Assembly (NCBI RefSeq): GCF_030316605.1
Contig: NZ_CP127039.1
Coordinates: 1,798,001-1,862,000, forward strand
Reading direction: 5' to 3'
Origin: Spiroplasma ixodetis Y32
GTDB taxonomy: Bacteria > Bacillota_I > Bacilli_A > Mycoplasmatales > VBWQ01
DNA: 64,000 bases
A model generated the notes under the pieces. The model had not been told where the DNA came from and did not search any database. It saw only the letters and a program-made list of their open reading frames with translations. A program made the position numbers and the translations under genes. Positions 1 to 10,800 of the stretch are shown one piece after another. The first letter of the stretch is position 1. The number at the start of each line of letters is the position of its first letter.

Positions 1-610
1 TTAATATCAAAATACACTAAATTATCATTCAAAAATCATCATAATAAAGTTAATGATAGTCAAATAACCAATCTTGTTAATAGAAACTTTAATAATAGAA
101 TTAAAAATGAAGTTATTGTTAGTGATTTAACTTATGTTCAAGTTAAATGGTAAATGAAACTATATTTGCTTATTAATTGACCTATTTAACCGCGAAATTA
201 TTGGACATAGTGTTTGGAGTTAAAAAAGATGCATCATTAGTAAATCAAGCATTTATGCAATCAAATCGCTGTTTAAAAGATATTGAAATATTTCATAGTG
301 ATCGCGGCAATGAATTTAACAATAAAATGATTGATAAACTTTTATTAGCATTCAATATTAATCGTTCTTTAAGCAAAAAAGGCTGTCCTTATGATAATGC
401 TGTTGCTGAAGCAACTTTCAAAACTTTTAAGACAGAATTTATTAATGATAGAAATTTTACATCATTAATCCAATTAAAATTAGAATTATTTGATTACATC
501 AACTGATATAACAACATAAGAATTCACAGCACTCTAAACTACTTAACCCCCATCAAATACCAAGCACAAATGTCTACCAAAAAATAGTCCTAAAAAGTGT
601 TGCCATTCCA
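1..610 (+). pseudogene. IS-C (IS3-like) right end, broken transposase orfB
   Basis: Right part of the IS3-like element called IS-C here. The DDE transposase region is recognisable: HSDRGNEF around 297-320 and the end region KKGCPYDNA then AEATFKTFK. Compared with the intact orfB at 19509-20306 it has one extra A near 147 and one extra T near 214, so the frame breaks twice. The element ends at 610 in the terminal repeat whose reverse complement begins TGGAATGGCAACACTTTTTA. The left part lies outside the window. It cannot encode a full transposase. Confidence 0.85.
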
Positions 611-659
611 CTACATTATATAAATTAATAGAAAAATTTAAAATTTAAAAATTTCATGG

Positions 660-1044
660 ATTATAATGTCCTTTACCTTTTATTTTTGCTGCATTTTCTG
701 CTTCTGCACGTTCTCTTTTTGTCTTTCATCTTCTTCAGCTGCTCTGGCACGTTCTCTTAATTCTTTAGCTCGATCTTCTTTTAATTTTTCTTGAAAAATT
801 TTTTCTCGTTTTGCTTCTCTTTCTATTCTTTGTTTTTCCATATATTCATTTGCTTCTTTTACACGTTGGCTTTCTTCTTCAGCTTTTCTATTTTTTTCTT
901 CTCTTTCTTTTTTTTGTTTTTCTTTTCTTTTGGCTTTTAATCTAGAGCTTGGTCTCTTTCAATTTTTCGTAGTTGTTCTGCTTGTTTTTCGGCTTATCTT
1001 TGTCTTTCTTGTTCTTCTTTTTTATTTTTATTAAAACCCCACAT
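660..1044 (-). pseudogene. degraded Lys/Glu-rich coiled-coil gene
   Basis: Starts MWGFNKNKKEEQERQR from an ATG at 1044 behind an AAAGGGGAG ribosome site, then hits TAA after 16 codons. A second in-frame stop follows and frameshifts continue, while the other frames keep encoding a highly charged helix (EKQAEQLRKIER, later IEREAKREKIFQEKLKEDRAKE). A family member that has decayed. Its upstream region carries the same palindrome cassette as the other charged coiled-coil genes in this window. Confidence 0.6.
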
Positions 1045-1058
1045 TGTTTATCTCCCCT

Positions 1059-1147
1059 TTAAAATTAGAAAATAAAAACCTATTTTACTTTAAATAAAGC
1101 AACGGGTAAAACTTATGTTAAGTTTACAATGTTTATATAATATTATA
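1059..1147 (-). promoter_or_regulatory. leader cassette, copy 1
   Basis: Minus strand, read towards the gene at 1044: TATAAT at 1147-1142, palindrome AAACTTAACATAAGTTT at 1125-1109, then an imperfect ACCCGTT...AATAGGT hairpin and a T run (about 1106-1070), then the ribosome site. Same layout as the cassettes at 11951-12019, 16631-16677 and 49480-49509. Here the gene is decayed but the palindrome is intact. The stretch 1148-1388 holds only AT-rich intergenic sequence and the next gene's ribosome site. Confidence 0.55.
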
Positions 1148-1388
1148 TAAATTAATTGTTAAATAAATATAAATAAGAAAAATGATTTATTTTAAATTTT
1201 TAAAGTCTAGAAAATAATGAACATGAAATGTAAATAATACATTTTTTATGATAAAAATATTAAAAAAATATTATTGTTTTTTGCAATAATAAATCAAAAA
1301 TCGATTATAGAAAGATATTACATATATCAATTATGTTATACTATTTTTATAAGTTATTTTGTGGAGAATGTTAAGAGGTGATGTTCTT

Positions 1389-2489
1389 ATGATTAAAAAT
1401 GGCATTAAAATATCAAAATCTCAATCTCGTGGTGATGAAGTTGGGTTACTTTTTTTCTTATTAGTAATCTTCTTTTTTCTAATAGTTAGTTTAACTAGAT
1501 TTTCAATAATTGGTAAAGTACTTGATGATTTTCTTTTTTCTTTTTTATTTGGATGAATGAAATATGCTGTTTATTTCTTTCTTTTTTTAATGATTATTCC
1601 TTTAGCTTTTGGTTATCGCATGCAATTTAAATTGAAGTATATTTTTGTTTATTTTTTATTTTTAGTGATTAGTTGTTGGACAACACAAACTTTAACTTTA
1701 ATAATTTTAGGAAAGAATAATTTATGAACTAGTTATTATAATTTAAACCTATTAAATATTAGTGAAATATACGTTAAAACATGATGAAATACAAATGCTA
1801 TAAATAATTATCTAGGTTTTTTTGCTTCACCAATTTCTTTTAAAGATTTTAGTGTTGAAACCTTTTTTCCAACATATGCTACTGGTGGCATTATTAGTAA
1901 TGTTTTAATAGGTATTTTTAATTATGGTTTTTTTGTTACTAATTTAATTGCAAACTTTATTAGTATTTTTTCTTTAACTTGTTTATTTATTTTTAATAAA
2001 CCTTTTATTTTCTTTAGCAAAATGAAACAAATTATTAAACAAATTATTATTAATAATAAAAATAAAAAGCAAAAAAATAAAATAAATGCTGATTTAAAAC
2101 AAAAACATATTAAGTTAAAAAAAGAAAAATTATTAATTGATAAACAAGTTAAAAAAACTTTTAGAAAAGAAAATAGTTTTAATAAGGAATCAAAGAAGGA
2201 ACCACCTATATCACCAGTAAAAAAAGCAAAAATAAAACAAAATGAAATAAAGCAAAATGAAATAAAGCAAAATGATAATAGTGACATTATCAATAAACCT
2301 TCTTCACCTATTGTTTATTTTAATGAGAATAGTTATTTAACCCCTTTTGGTAAAATTGACCCTGAAAAACAAAAAGATGTAATGAGTAATAGCAAAGGTA
2401 CTCTGGTAGTTAAAAAGAGTTTAGAAGATAGTATTTTAAATCGTGAAATTCTGAATGATAACGAAACTATTATTAATAATGAATCATAA
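1389..2489 (+). CDS. FtsK/SpoIIIE-like N-terminal membrane-domain protein, no motor
   Basis: 366 residues. The N-terminal 215 residues hold four hydrophobic segments (GLLFFLLVIFFFLIV, a second near residues 55-80, a third near 85-105, and GGIISNVLIGIFNYGFF leading into the last), matching the four-helix FtsK/SpoIIIE membrane domain. The rest is a Lys/Asn-rich hydrophilic linker with a short EIKQN triple repeat. The gene stops there: no Walker A, Walker B or gamma domain follows, and uvrC begins about 100 bp on. Start chosen at 1389 because AGAGGTGA lies 8 bases upstream. Either a truncated translocase whose motor is lost or elsewhere, or a membrane protein with its own role. The FtsK assignment rests on the membrane layout only. 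Confidence 0.6.
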
Positions 2490-2593
2490 GTAATTAATAA
2501 TGAATAAAATTAAGAGTTTACTTTAGGATAAAACATTATATTAATGTTAAAATCAAAGTATCTTTTAATTTGTTAATAAATTTAGGTGAACTA

Positions 2594-4363
2594 ATGGCAG
2601 AAAAATCTTTACTAAAAATGAAAATTAAACTTTTACCTAATATTGCTGGATGTTATTTATTTAAAGATATACATAATAATTTGATTTATGTTGGTAAAGC
2701 TAATTCATTAAAAAAACGAGTAACTTCATATTTAAATAAAGCCAGTAATTTTAAAACAATGTTATTAGTTAATGATATTCATGATGTTGAATACATTACG
2801 ACATCTAATGAAAAAGAGGCTTTAATTTTAGAACAAACATTGATTAAAAAACATCATCCTAAATATAATATTTTGTTAGCAGATGATAAAAAATATCCTT
2901 ATATTCAAATTACTAATAATCGTGATCCACAATATCGTTATGTACGTAGTGCTACTAAAAAAGAGGGACATTATTATGGACCATTTCCCGATGGTACTGG
3001 TGCGCGTGAAATTTTAAAGTTATTGGAACGAATTTTTCCATTACGAAAATGTGCTGGTAATCTTGGTAAACCTTGTTTATATTATCATTTACAGCAATGT
3101 TCTGGCGCTTGTTTTAAATCAGTACCTATTACTTATTATGAAGATATGATTAGTAAAATTGATCAATTTTTCAAAGGGAATGTTACTGCTGTTAAAAAAA
3201 TATTAATTAATAATATGAATATTAGTGTTGAAAACTTACAATTTGAAAATGCTAATCGTATTAAAATTTTGTTCTCAAAAATAGATTTATTTTTATCACA
3301 ACAAGTTGTTGAGTTTCAAGATTATGGAAATCGCGATTTTATTAATTTTTTAATTGAAGATGAAATGGTTGTTTTAATTACTTTATTTTATCGTAATGGT
3401 AAATTGCAAGCTAAAGATGAACAAATAGTTCAAAATAATTACTTAGAAATTCAAGATTTAATTCGTAATTATTGTCAACAACTATATAGTAAAAATACAT
3501 TGCCAAATGAAATATATTTACCATCAAATATTGATTTAAAACAATTAAAATTATTATTTCCACAAATAAAATTTATTAATCCAATTAAAGGAACAAAAGA
3601 ACATATTTTAACATTGGCAAAAACCAATGCCATTTATGCATGAAATAATTATTTACAAACTAATCAGTTTAATGCACAGTTAAATATGATGAAAGTATTA
3701 TCACAATGGTTAAAAATTCCTAATTTAAATCATTTAGAGGTTTTTGATGTTTCTAATCTTCAACAAAGTGCTAGTGTTGGCGCTATGATTGTTTATAAGA
3801 ATGGTAATCCTAGTTTTAATGATTATCGCAAATTTTTATTAGATCCAAAAATTGTTGATGATTATCATCGTTTTTGTGAAATGATTTATCGTAGATATCA
3901 TCACTTAGTTATTAATAACTTGTCACTTCCTGATTTAATTATTGTTGATGGTGGAAAACCACAAATTAGTGCTACATTAGAACAACTAACATTATTAAAC
4001 TTAACAATTCCTATTATTGGATTAGTTAAAAATAAAAAACATCAAACTGATAAAATTATAAATGATAAAATGCAAATTATTAATATTCCTAAAACTGATG
4101 CTTGTTTTTTATTTTTGAGTAAATTACAAGATCAAGTTCATAATTATGCAATTAAATATCATAAAGCAAAACGAAGTCAATCAATGATAAGTAGTGTTTT
4201 ATCATCAGTGCCAGGAATTGGTTTACAATTACAAAATAAAATATTACAGCAATTTCCAACTTGACAATTATTGCAAAATGCTACAAAAACAGAACTTTCA
4301 TCATTAGTTAAATCAAAAGTAATTTTAGAAAAACTATGAAAAGAATTACATAGTTTTGAATAA
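2594..4363 (+). CDS. uvrC: UvrABC excinuclease subunit C
   Basis: 589 residues, normal length for UvrC, which makes both incisions around a lesion bound by UvrB in nucleotide excision repair. The N-terminal GIY-YIG nuclease is clear: AGCYLFKDIHNNLIYVGKA with KKRV. Then ILLADDKKYPYIQIT, YYGPFPDGTGAREIL, a cysteine cluster (LRKCAGNLGKPCLYYHLQQC), the RNase H-like half (EVFDVSNLQQSASVGAMIVY, LIIVDGGKPQI) and a C-terminal helix-hairpin-helix (VPGIGLQLQNKI). One TGA-coded Trp at 3641 and others after 4264 must be read through as Trp. Start at 2594 follows AGGTGA. Appears intact. Confidence 0.97.
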
Positions 4364-4450
4364 TATATTATTAAGAAATAAATAATAAAGTAAATAAGAC
4401 ATTTATCTAAGTTAGTAATGTAAAAATATCAAAAATTAGATAAAAATTAT

Positions 4451-4470
4451 CTTAATATTTTAAGATATTA
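4451..4470. terminator. possible bidirectional terminator between uvrC and ankyrin-like gene
   Basis: The near-perfect palindrome TTAATATTTTAAGATATTAA sits between the convergent ends of uvrC and the minus-strand gene, whose stop codon lies inside it. The stem is all A/T except one pair and there is no strong T tract, so termination is only a suggestion. Confidence 0.3.
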
Positions 4471-5035
4471 AAAATTTTAACGTATTGCTTTCATTTGTGA
4501 AAGAATTTTGCATTTGTAAATCGATACTACTAATATGTTCTCAACTCTCAATACTATTTTTATCTTTTGGCATATAATAGTCAATAATTTTTTTTCTATT
4601 TTCACTGGCATTTTTATTAATTTCTTTTTTTTCAATTGGATTTCAATTTGGAGATAAAGGAATTAATTGTTTTATAAATACTTTATTTTTATAAGTTAAT
4701 TGATGTTCTTTTTTAATAGTCAAAGTATTTTTTGATTGTAATAACATACAAGCATGATTTCATGCCGAATTTCCCGAATTATCTTTATAATCAATATCAA
4801 TTGGTCATTCATTTATTAAATAAGTTACTAATTTTTGTCAATCATTTAATACTGCTATATTTAATAATGAATAATTTTCTTTTCCAAACTTTAGAATATT
4901 AATAAAATCTTTTTTTAGAGAATGATTATTAAGTTCTGAATTAATATTTTTAAGTTTTTGATTTAAATTATGTTCATAGTTATCAATGATTTCAATAATT
5001 TCTTCTTGATTATTTTTTTCAAATTTCATTATCAT
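4460..5035 (-). CDS. hypothetical protein, ankyrin-like segment
   Basis: 191 residues after reading TGA as Trp. The N-terminal 55 residues are charged and helical. Residues 55-95 look like one degenerate ankyrin unit (YSLLNIAVLNDWQKLVTYLI then DIDYKDNSGNSAWNHACMLL). The C-terminal part (HQLTYKNKVFIKQLIPLSP, later KIIDYYMPKDKNSIESW) resembles nothing I recognise. It begins 20 bases after the stop of the ankyrin-repeat fragment upstream, with no clear ribosome site, so the two may once have been one gene. Confidence 0.5.
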
Positions 5036-5055
5036 TTTGATTATCTTTTATTTCA

Positions 5056-5542
5056 TTAGTTTTTTTTTAGTTGTTCATTTAAAACATTATTAATGTTTAG
5101 TATCATTTCTTTAGCATTTATTAAATTTTCTGCTTTTAGTTGATTTATTTGCTCGATTATTCTTGCTATTTTTATATGGTTATTTTTATTGTCCATCATT
5201 AAAGTTGTATTACCATTTTGATTTGCATAATTAAGATTAGCGTTATTTTCTATTAAACTATTAACAATTTTTAAAAAACCATTTTCAGCAGCTAAGATTA
5301 AAGCGGTATCACCAACTTGATTTGTATGATTAACATTGGCGCCCTTTTTTATTAAAGCATTAGTAATTTCTAAAAAACCATTTTCAGCAGCTATCATTAA
5401 AGGACTGTAACCAGATTGATCTGAATAATTAACATTAACATTTTTTGCTAGTAAAGTGTTAACTATTCCCAAATAACCTTTTCAAGTACTTCATATTAAA
5501 GCTGTATTACTTTTTTCATTTACATAATACCAATATTAATTA
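5056..5542 (-). pseudogene. ankyrin-repeat protein, N-terminus cut off by IS-C
   Basis: About 160 residues with four consecutive ankyrin units, e.g. GYSPLMIAAENGFLEITNAL then IKKGANVNHTNQVGDTALI and LAAENGFLKIVNSLIENNAN. Ankyrin repeats mediate protein-protein contacts, and in host-associated bacteria such proteins are often effectors. The frame runs upstream without a start into the end of IS-C at 5543, so the 5' part is lost. The IS has different DNA on its far side (a phage Rep fragment), so the missing part was removed by rearrangement. A related, also broken ankyrin fragment lies at 46224. Confidence 0.75.
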
Positions 5543-5618
5543 TGGATGGGTTACACTTTATTGGACACTAATTACGTAGACAAGTGAACAAATTAGTTAA
5601 AAGAAAGGAATTATAATT

Positions 5619-5897
5619 ATGACCAATATTAACTCATATACCGACGAATTTAAAAAGCAAATAGTAGCTTTATATCAAAGTGGTAAATCAATATCTTGCC
5701 TTGTTAAAGAGTATAATGTTACAAGAGCAGTTACTTATAAATGAATTAAGCAATTTACTAATTCAGGTAGTTTTAAAACTAAAGATAATCTTTCTGATTT
5801 AGAAAAACAATTAATTCAAGCAAATAAAGAATTAAAACAGTTACGAATGGAAAATGATATTTTAAAGCAAGCAGCACTAATAATAGGCAGAAAATAG
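5619..5897 (+). CDS. IS3-like transposase orfA (IS-C)
   Basis: 92 residues: DEFKKQIVALYQSGKSI with a helix-turn-helix (LVKEYNVTRAVTYKWIKQF), then a leucine-zipper helix (LEKQLIQANKELKQLRMEND). That is the OrfA layout of IS3-family elements, where OrfA binds the ends and a -1 frameshift makes OrfAB. Start follows AAAGGA. It ends IIGRK-stop in an A-rich stretch where orfB overlaps. This is the only intact orfA in the window, but its orfB partner is destroyed. Confidence 0.85.
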
Positions 5898-5930
5898 AAA
5901 TTATTGTTAAAAATAAATCTAAATATAAAA

Positions 5931-6360
5931 GGCTTTTCTCCCTATATGTACTATTTTTAAATTTTATCACATAAATGCTGAGAAAAGCCTATCTACGGAC
6001 TTCTCCCCACATTTTTAAATGAAACATAGCATTACAGCTTCAAAAGTAGGTATCTTGTTGAATTTATATGCAGCTTCTTTGGCATATAAATGAACATGAT
6101 GTTTTGCAACTTTGATATGTGTTTTAAATGTTCTTCGTATATGTTTTCATACTGATTCAATTTGATTGGTATTTACGCCAATTTTTGAAACATAACCATC
6201 TTGATGGTTAACTGTTTTGTGATTAGGGAAAAGTGATTTGAAATCACGATATCCTTTTCAAGAATTAGTATGTACATCACACTTTGAAGAAATATGGTTT
6301 CTTGCAAACTGCAAAAGATTTTTACTTTTTGCGTTTTTGATTACTTTCACAATTAAATTA
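5931..6360 (-). mobile_element. IS1595-like element, partial copy
   Basis: Begins at the usual left end (GGCTTTTCTCCC) and matches complete copies for 430 bp, then switches at 6360/6361 to the start of a second copy (CGGACTTCTCCCCACA). It holds the C-terminal part of the transposase only. Together with 6361-7236 it forms a partial tandem duplication. Confidence 0.8.
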
Positions 6361-7236
6361 CGGACTTCTCCCCACATTTTTAAATGAAACATAGCATTAC
6401 AGTTTCAAAAGTAGGTATCTTGCTGAATTTATATGCAGCTTCTTTGGCATATAAATGAACATGATGTTTTGCAACTTTGATATGTGTTTTAAATGTTCTT
6501 CGTATATGTTTTCATACTGATTCAATTTGATTGGTATTTACGCCAATTTTTGAAACATAACCATCTTGATAGTTAACTGTTTTGTGATTAGGGAAAAGTG
6601 ATTTGAAATCACGATATCCTTTTCAAGAATCAGTATGTATATCACACTTTGAAGAAATATGGTTTCTTGCAAACTGCAAAAGATTTTTACTTTTTGCGTT
6701 TTTGATTACTTTCACAATTAAATTATTGGTTGTTTTTTCATAAATCCCAACAATTAATGTTTTATTTATCAAAGATCTTCCTTGTTTTTTAAAACCCATA
6801 TGTGAAAGATACATTTCATCCATTTGCACTATGCCCTCAACAATAAATTGATGTTCTTGTTTGGCAATACGATTTCTGATTTCATGACCCATTCTTCAAG
6901 CAGTTTTCAAAGTCACACCCAATTCTTTTGCAACATCAGTTGATGTAATTCCATGTTTGGTGTTTATTCATCTAAAGATGAGATAAAATCAAAATCTCAA
7001 AGGTGTTTGTAACTTGTAAAAAATGGTGCCATGAAGAATACTAAATGTTTGATGACATTTCAAACATCTTATTCTTCTTAAATTAGAAGTATTCAAACTT
7101 GTTCAAGAACACATGATACATTTGTTTTTCTTCAAACTTGCTATATATTTTAAACAATCCTGTTCTGTTTGAAAAGCATTGTTGAACTCATTCAATTTCA
7201 TTGTTTCCTCCACAAGTACATGTGGGGAGAAGTCCG
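6361..7236 (-). mobile_element. IS1595-like element lacking the 65-bp left extension
   Basis: Runs from CGGACTTCTCCCCACA to TGTGGGGAGAAGTCCG, a perfect 16-bp inverted repeat. Unlike the other complete copies it lacks the 65 bp (GGCTTTTCTC...TATCTA) on the left. No 8-bp target duplication is visible. The transposase gene inside is intact. Confidence 0.8.
6380..7201 (-). CDS. IS1595/ISXO2-like transposase
   Basis: 273 residues with TGA as Trp. N-terminal zinc ribbon (CIMCSW at about residues 28-33 and CLKCHQTF), a helix-turn-helix (GITSTDVAKELGVTLKTAWR), then the DDE-type domain: QMDEMYLSH, HTDSWKGYRDF, and NTNQIESVWKHIRRTFKTH. This is the ISXO2-like domain of the IS1595 family. Start ATG follows GGAGGAAACA. 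Same length (822 nt) as the copies at 15314, 32141, 33824 and 52379. Confidence 0.9.
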
Positions 7237-8003
7237 TATTTTAATTTAAAGAAAAAAGAAAAAAATCAAAATAATATTTATGAACAAGCTGTTATTAGTT
7301 CTTTTAAAGAAAATAAAGAAGTTTATGGAACAAGAAGATTAAAAGTCATACTAGCAAACCAAGAAATTTATTTATCACGCAGAAAAATTAAAGAAATTAT
7401 GAATAAGCATAATTTAATATCAAAATACACTAAATTATCATTCAAAAATCATCATAATAAAGTCAATGATAGTCAAATAACCAATCTTGTTAATAGAAAC
7501 TTTAATAATAGCATTAAAAATGAAGTTATTGTTAGTAATTTAACTTATGTTCAAGTTAATGGTAAATGAAACTATATTTGCTTATTAATTGACATATTTA
7601 ACCGCGAAATTATTGGACATAGTGTTGGAGTTAAAAAAAAAGATGCATCATTAGTAAATCAAGCATTTATGCAATCAAATCGCTGTTTAAAAGATATTGA
7701 AATATTTCATAGTGATCGCGGCAATGAATTTAACAATAAAATGATTGATAAACTTTTATTAGCATTCAATATTAATCGTTCTTTAAGCAAAAAAGGCTGT
7801 CCTTATGATAATGCTGTTGCTGAAGCAACTTTCAAAACTTTTAAAACAGAATTTATTAATGATAGAAATTTTACATCATTAATCCAATTAAAATTATAAT
7901 TATTTGATTACATCAACGGCGGATATAACAACATAAGAATTCACAGCACTCTAAACTACTTAACCCCCATCAAATACCAAGCACAAATGTCTACCAAAAA
8001 ATA
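7237..8003 (+). pseudogene. IS-C orfB, broken
   Basis: IS3-type DDE transposase (EVYGTRRLKVILANQEIYLS, HSDRGNEF, AEATFKTFKTEFI). It lacks its first residues, replaced by the IS1595 junction. It has extra A residues at about 7637, a TAA in place of a Glu codon at 7897, and a GGC insertion near 7917. Not functional. Confidence 0.85.
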
Positions 8004-8027
8004 GTCATAAAAAGTGTTGCCATTCCA

Positions 8028-8610
8028 CATAAGCCTTTACACCTACATCTGTCTGATTTATAGATTTAACATCATCCATGGCTTTTGTAACATATTTTCC
8101 TAAATATTTAATAACAAATTCATTCGTACCTTTTTTAACTACTTTTAAATCATTAAAACCATGATTTCATCATTCTGCTAACATACTTTTATATATCTTT
8201 CTATTAAAAATTACATGAAAATGAATAGCACCACGAGATTGATATTCATAAACATAAAAATAGTTTAATTCTCCTAAATTTTGAAAACGTTTAGGGTCAT
8301 TTCATCACTTTTTTAATTTAATAAAAAATAAACCAATATCTTTTTTTGCTTTTTTAATATCTTGCATATTATTTTTATAAGTCAAAGTAACAAAACTTAA
8401 CATTTTACTATTATAAAAATTATGTAATGCTTTTTGAATTAAATTAGTTTTAGTACGAGAAGTATTATTTCTCAATTTTTGTTTATTTCCAACATAACAT
8501 TTACCTTTTTTATTTCCAACATTACTTAAAAAAGAAATAGGTAAAACAACATTTTTAACATAACAAGCATAAAAAATTTTTTTAACATAAAAATCTTGTT
8601 GAATATCCAT
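8028..8610 (-). pseudogene. plectrovirus replication protein, C-terminus cut by IS-C
   Basis: MDIQQDFYVKKIFYACYVKN... then FVTLTYKNN, AIHFHVIFN and FVIKYLGKYVTKA. The His-hydrophobic-His (HFH) and the later Tyr/Lys motif (YLGKYVTK) are the HUH endonuclease signature of rolling-circle initiators, which nick the double-stranded form of filamentous phage DNA. The gene runs into the IS-C end at 8027, so the last part is missing. A second, frameshifted copy lies at 26044-26811. Confidence 0.8.
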
Positions 8611-8827
8611 ATATAAAACTTCCGCGTTCTAGGTTTTTAAAAACCAATTTTATACATTTTAATAATAAACAAATCTTAACAGAAAAAATTATAAAAACAA
8701 ATAATAAAAGAAAAACGATACTTAATTTATACTTAAAATTATTATTTTTACTATCAACTTAACCATTAATATCTTATAATAACATTTAGAATACTAAAAT
8801 ATAGTAAAGAATTTAGGAGAGAAAGAT

Positions 8828-9106
8828 ATGGAACTTACAATTAATATTTTATCTTGGATTGGAGCAATTTTAACTAGTATTGTTTTAATTCCTCAAAGTT
8901 TTAAAATAATTCGCACCAGAGATACAAAATCATTATCATTATATATGTATATTATTTTTGTACTATCAGCAATAACATGAATTATTTTTGCAATATTATC
9001 TAATCAACCTGCTATTATTACAACTAATACTATTGTATTATTTTTTGCAAGTATTATTTTAATTCTAAAAATTAATAATATTTTTAGAAAAAAAGAAAAA
9101 CCATAG
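8828..9106 (+). CDS. SemiSWEET-type sugar transporter (PQ-loop/MtN3)
   Basis: 92 residues, three predicted helices: LSWIGAILTSIVLIPQSFKII, the IIFVLSAITWIIFAIL helix, and NTIVLFFASIILIL. The Pro-Gln in helix 1 and the RDTKSLSLYMYI segment are the conserved PQ-loop features. Bacterial SemiSWEETs are about this length and dimerise to carry sugars passively across the membrane. The substrate cannot be read from sequence. Start follows AGGAGAGAAAG. A TATAAT lies at 8775-8780. Stands alone between phage debris and minus-strand genes. Confidence 0.85.
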
Positions 9107-9112
9107 TTTCAA

Positions 9113-9892
9113 TTAGCTAATAAGAATTAAAGGATTTTCATTAATATATTTAATTCATCATTTAAAACCATGACTACCATTTTCATCAATTACTAGATTA
9201 GTAGTAATTTTTCTATTAGTTAATATTTTTTTTAATTCAATAGTATTACTTTCATAATTTGTTACTAATTTGCCTTCAAAAAACTTTGGTTCTTTTTTTC
9301 CTACCCATAGTTCAACTGTTAAAGGTTGATTATTATTTAAAACTTTAGTTTTTAAATCTTCAATAATTTGTGAATTAAATCAAATTGCTGGCGAAAATAA
9401 TAATAATTTTGTAAATTGTAATTTTGATAAATATAACATTTGTAAACAAAAATATGCTCCCAAAGAACAACCAATGGCATTTAAATTTTTAATTTTTAAA
9501 TTAAACTTTTTAATAACAAATAGTATAACTTCATTAATAATAAATTCTAAGTAATTTTTACCATTACCACCAAGAAAATCAATGTTACTTTTTTTTAATT
9601 CAGGAAAATATTTTGTCATTAATATTTTTACATCATCATTGGTATAAGTTGCTAAATCATTAAAACGAGTCATATTATTGGTACTACAAATACCAATAAA
9701 AATACAATTACTATTATTTTCAAATAAAATATTACTATTACTATTAAGTAACATATCTTTACCATCAAAAACTAAATAAACTTTATAAGCAATATTTTGA
9801 TCATAAATAGAAGGTAAAGCAATAATAATATCTTTATTAATATTTAAAAATTTACTTTTAATATTTTCAACTTTTACATCATAATTATTCAT
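9113..9892 (-). CDS. alpha/beta-hydrolase, esterase-D-like
   Basis: 259 residues. The nucleophile elbow is visible as AIGCSLGAYFCLQM (Gly-x-Ser-x-Gly) near residues 138-151, and HGFKWWIKYI near the C-terminus (after ENGS) is a good candidate for the catalytic His. The start region (IIALPSIYDQNIAYKVYLVFDG) resembles the entry strand of PF00756-type esterases, which cleave short acyl or sulfur esters. Start follows AAGGAGAAAAAAT. It lies 19 bases after the upstream minus-strand gene, so the two are probably one operon. No signal peptide, so cytoplasmic. Confidence 0.7.
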
Positions 9893-9911
9893 ATTTTTTC
9901 TCCTTAATTTA

Positions 9912-10652
9912 TTAATAATTTCCTAACAAAGAATAATTCATTATTCTAATATAAAAATTAAAATTAGTTTGTTCTAAGCGCATAGCACATTTAACCAATT
10001 CATCTAAAATTATCAACTTATTAGTAAATAAAGTTTCATATGAAAAAAAAGCTTTTAAATTTAAATCAGTACTATCTTTTGTCAGCAATGTTTTTCTAGT
10101 TTCTAAATCCAACAAGTAAAATAACATTAATAAACTTCCAAACTCATAATTATTTTTTATGTTTGTTTCATTCTTAGTTAAATTAATAAAAATATTACCA
10201 CTAATATTTACCAATCTTTTAATTATTAGCAAACTTTCTTTTTTCAAATTAGAATTATTTATCAAAAAATCAGGTAATACTACTTTTGAAGTATCATCAA
10301 ACCAAACTTTTATTTGGTCTTTACATCCAAGTAATAATAAAAGTTCCTTGACATTTTGATAATCATCTAACTGTTTTTCTTGACGCTTAAAAGTAGGAAT
10401 TAAAGCAGAAATAGTTAATATAAAATTTGCAACTAATCTTAAATATTCTTTATAAGAAATTTTATTAAAATATAAATAAACACTTATTATTTTCATAAAC
10501 ATTAAATTTTGATTACTATTAAATATTAAGTTATAAGTATTACGATAATCTTTTGCTTTTAAATGACCTAATTTTTTTTTAATTTCGCGCTTAAAAAAAT
10601 AATTACTTTTTAAAAGTAAAAGATGGTTAAATAATCGATATTCGGGAATCAT
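9912..10652 (-). CDS. hypothetical protein, 246 residues
   Basis: Not recognised. A mostly helical, Lys/Leu/Asn-rich soluble-looking protein with one moderately hydrophobic stretch (RLVANFILTISALIPTF near residue 90). No signal peptide, no Walker or metal motifs. Start ATG follows GGAAG by about 6 bases. It precedes the esterase-like gene by 19 bases in the same direction. The codon use looks like its neighbours, and the frame is long and clean, so I take it as real. Confidence 0.65.
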   Translation of the reverse strand: MIPEYRLFNHLLLLKSNYFFKREIKKKLGHLKAKDYRNTYNLIFNSNQNLMFMKIISVYLYFNKISYKEYLRLVANFILTISALIPTFKRQEKQLDDYQNVKELLLLLGCKDQIKVWFDDTSKVVLPDFLINNSNLKKESLLIIKRLVNISGNIFINLTKNETNIKNNYEFGSLLMLFYLLDLETRKTLLTKDSTDLNLKAFFSYETLFTNKLIILDELVKCAMRLEQTNFNFYIRIMNYSLLGNY

Positions 10653-10800
10653 TTTTTACTTCCAATCTAATTATATATTTTTAAATTTAATCTTAAAATA
10701 ATTATAACATTGAAATAAATAAGTACATAATGTTACTTATTTATTATATTTAATTGCCAATAATATCATTGATAATTAATTATATTTAATATATAAAAAT

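Larger units (their letters stand above)
5543..8027 (+). mobile_element. IS-C (IS3-like) interrupted by IS1595-like DNA
   Basis: Left end TGGATGGGTTACACTTTATT at 5543, right end at 8027 (reverse complement begins TGGAATGGC). The element is split at 5930/7237 by IS1595-like DNA. The IS-C bases on the two sides are not adjacent in the uninterrupted copy at 19500: about 44 bp are missing. Outer flanks do not match: ankyrin gene on the left, plectrovirus Rep on the right. This copy is therefore a recombination product, not a simple insertion. Confidence 0.8.
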
